DNA of 32,651 bases from NCBI GenBank assembly GCA_965151315.1, contig CBCTZG010000031.1:1-32651 (forward strand). The letters are read 5' to 3'. The stretch is from Avimonoglobus sp965151315. GTDB taxonomy: Bacteria > Bacillota > Clostridia > UBA1381. Positions 31,785-32,651 of this stretch are shown piece by piece. A program made the translations under genes and the position numbers. How positions within the stretch are numbered: the stretch's first letter is position 1; every line of letters starts with the position of its first letter. Below the pieces are notes generated by a model that was not told the DNA's origin, did no database searches, and saw nothing but the letters and a program-made list of their open reading frames with translations.

Positions 31785-32651
31785 GTGGCAGACCAGTTAA
31801 TCAGAGGAAACAGTATCGACGGCGGGATCCGGATTTTTGTGGCGGTGACTACGGACCTGGTCAACCGGGCCCAGGAGATCCACCATACCTATCCGGTAGC
31901 GACGGCGGCCCTGGGCAGGACTTTGACGATCGCCGCCATTATGGGCGCTGATATGAAAAATGAAACCGACACGGCTACCATTCAGTTTAAGGGGGATGGC
32001 CCGTTAGGCAGAATTGTGGCGGTTACGGACAGCCGCGCCCATGTACGGGGATATGTGGAAAACCCGTATGTGGAGCTTCCCTTAAATAGCAGGGGAAAGC
32101 TGGATGTGGGGGGCGCCGTGGGTAAAGGGACCCTGAGTGTTGTCCGGGATCTGGGCATGAAGGAGCCTTATATCGGACAGGTCCCCATTGTCACCGGGGA
32201 GATTGCGGAGGATATGACCTATTATTTCGCTTCCAGCGAGCAGATCCCCACAGCCATCGGGCTGGGTGTGCTGGTGGGTACAGACAATAAGGCCATCTGC
32301 GCCGGGGGATTTATGCTGCAGCTGATGCCGGAGGCCACGGAGAAGATGGCGGCCTGCCTGGAAGAACGGATGCATACGGCAGAGCCGGTTACGGCGCTGT
32401 TAGAAAAGGGCATGACGCCAGAGGATATCTTGTTTTATTTAACGGATGGCTTTGATATGGTTATGGAAAACAAAGGGATTGCGCCGGTATATGAATGCAA
32501 ATGCTCCCGGGAACGGATGGAACGGGCACTGGTCTCTATTGGCAAAGCGGAGCTGGAATCACTGATCCAGGAACAGGGGGAAGCAGAGCTGACTTGCCAG
32601 TTCTGCGACAGAAAATACCAGTTTAACCGAAACGAGCTGGAATGTCTTTAT
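31785..32651 (+). CDS. hslO: Redox-regulated chaperone Hsp33 (runs off the window)
   Basis: Holdase chaperone activated by oxidation through release of zinc from four cysteines. A GTG start follows GAGGAGAAG and gives (M)ADQLIRGNSIDGGIRIFVAVTT, typical of Hsp33. All signatures are present: RGYVENP, GKGTLSVVRDLG, and the C-terminal zinc ligands CKCS and CQFC. 289 codons are present with no stop before the window end; the family is about 290 residues, so only the last few residues are missing. It begins 16 nt after the cdaR stop and probably shares its transcript. Confidence 0.95.
   Translation, partial: MADQLIRGNSIDGGIRIFVAVTTDLVNRAQEIHHTYPVATAALGRTLTIAAIMGADMKNETDTATIQFKGDGPLGRIVAVTDSRAHVRGYVENPYVELPLNSRGKLDVGGAVGKGTLSVVRDLGMKEPYIGQVPIVTGEIAEDMTYYFASSEQIPTAIGLGVLVGTDNKAICAGGFMLQLMPEATEKMAACLEERMHTAEPVTALLEKGMTPEDILFYLTDGFDMVMENKGIAPVYECKCSRERMERALVSIGKAELESLIQEQGEAELTCQFCDRKYQFNRNELECLY

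Noticed and set aside
1..32651. CRISPR arrays, tRNA/rRNA genes, insertion sequences, riboswitches
   Set aside because: No regularly spaced repeats, cloverleaf-like segments, transposase motifs or recognised riboswitch cores were found by eye on either strand.

Overview
The window looks like a chromosomal segment of a strictly anaerobic, Gram-positive member of the Clostridia (an Oscillospirales/Eubacteriales-type gut or sediment bacterium is my best guess; this is inference). The reasons are an [FeFe]-hydrogenase maturase (HydF), the c-di-AMP pair CdaA/CdaR, S-layer homology (SLH) repeats, several 'copper amine oxidase N-terminal' stalk-domain exported proteins, sigma-A promoters with 17-bp spacers, strong AGGAGG-type ribosome sites and mid-range GC. 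I see no tRNA, rRNA, CRISPR array, insertion sequence or phage gene.

Layout. 0.05-5.34 kb (minus strand): ruvA, ruvB, a stalk-domain cell-wall amidase, queA and tgt, read as one likely operon from a promoter in front of ruvA. ruvC lies just upstream on the same strand. 6.1-8.8 kb (plus): argG and argH, the last two steps of arginine synthesis, behind a promoter overlapped by an ArgR-type operator and separated by a terminator-like hairpin. 8.8-9.7 kb: a DUF11-repeat protein with its own terminator.

9.8-17.4 kb (plus) is the most unusual part. It is a compact run of genes: a large secreted protein with an internal duplication, a 52-residue acidic peptide, a minimal SLH protein, an HPr-kinase/PEPCK-like P-loop protein, a small S24/S26-type serine peptidase without an evident membrane anchor, and an 1106-residue secreted beta-helix protein with a C-terminal Hint (hedgehog/intein) domain. 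The last four CDSs are chained by ATGA or 17-nt overlaps. The first and last proteins share a ~140-residue domain. A strong terminator closes the run. I propose this is a dedicated system that makes, modifies and displays secreted proteins and/or a ribosomal peptide. The grouping is visible in the sequence; the function is inference.

17.7-22.9 kb: an XRE regulator with a small partner of unknown function, an Sfp-type phosphopantetheinyl transferase, then a carbohydrate module of a cytoplasmic acetylesterase-like protein, xylulokinase, and an SGNH esterase broken by a +1 frameshift. 23.2-29.5 kb: an 817-residue stalk-domain exported protein (minus) divergent from a membrane glycosyltransferase (plus), then hydF and a second stalk/cohesin-like exported protein (minus). 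29.7-32.65 kb (plus): cdaA, cdaR and hslO; hslO runs off the window end. Bidirectional or intrinsic terminators separate most of the convergent units.
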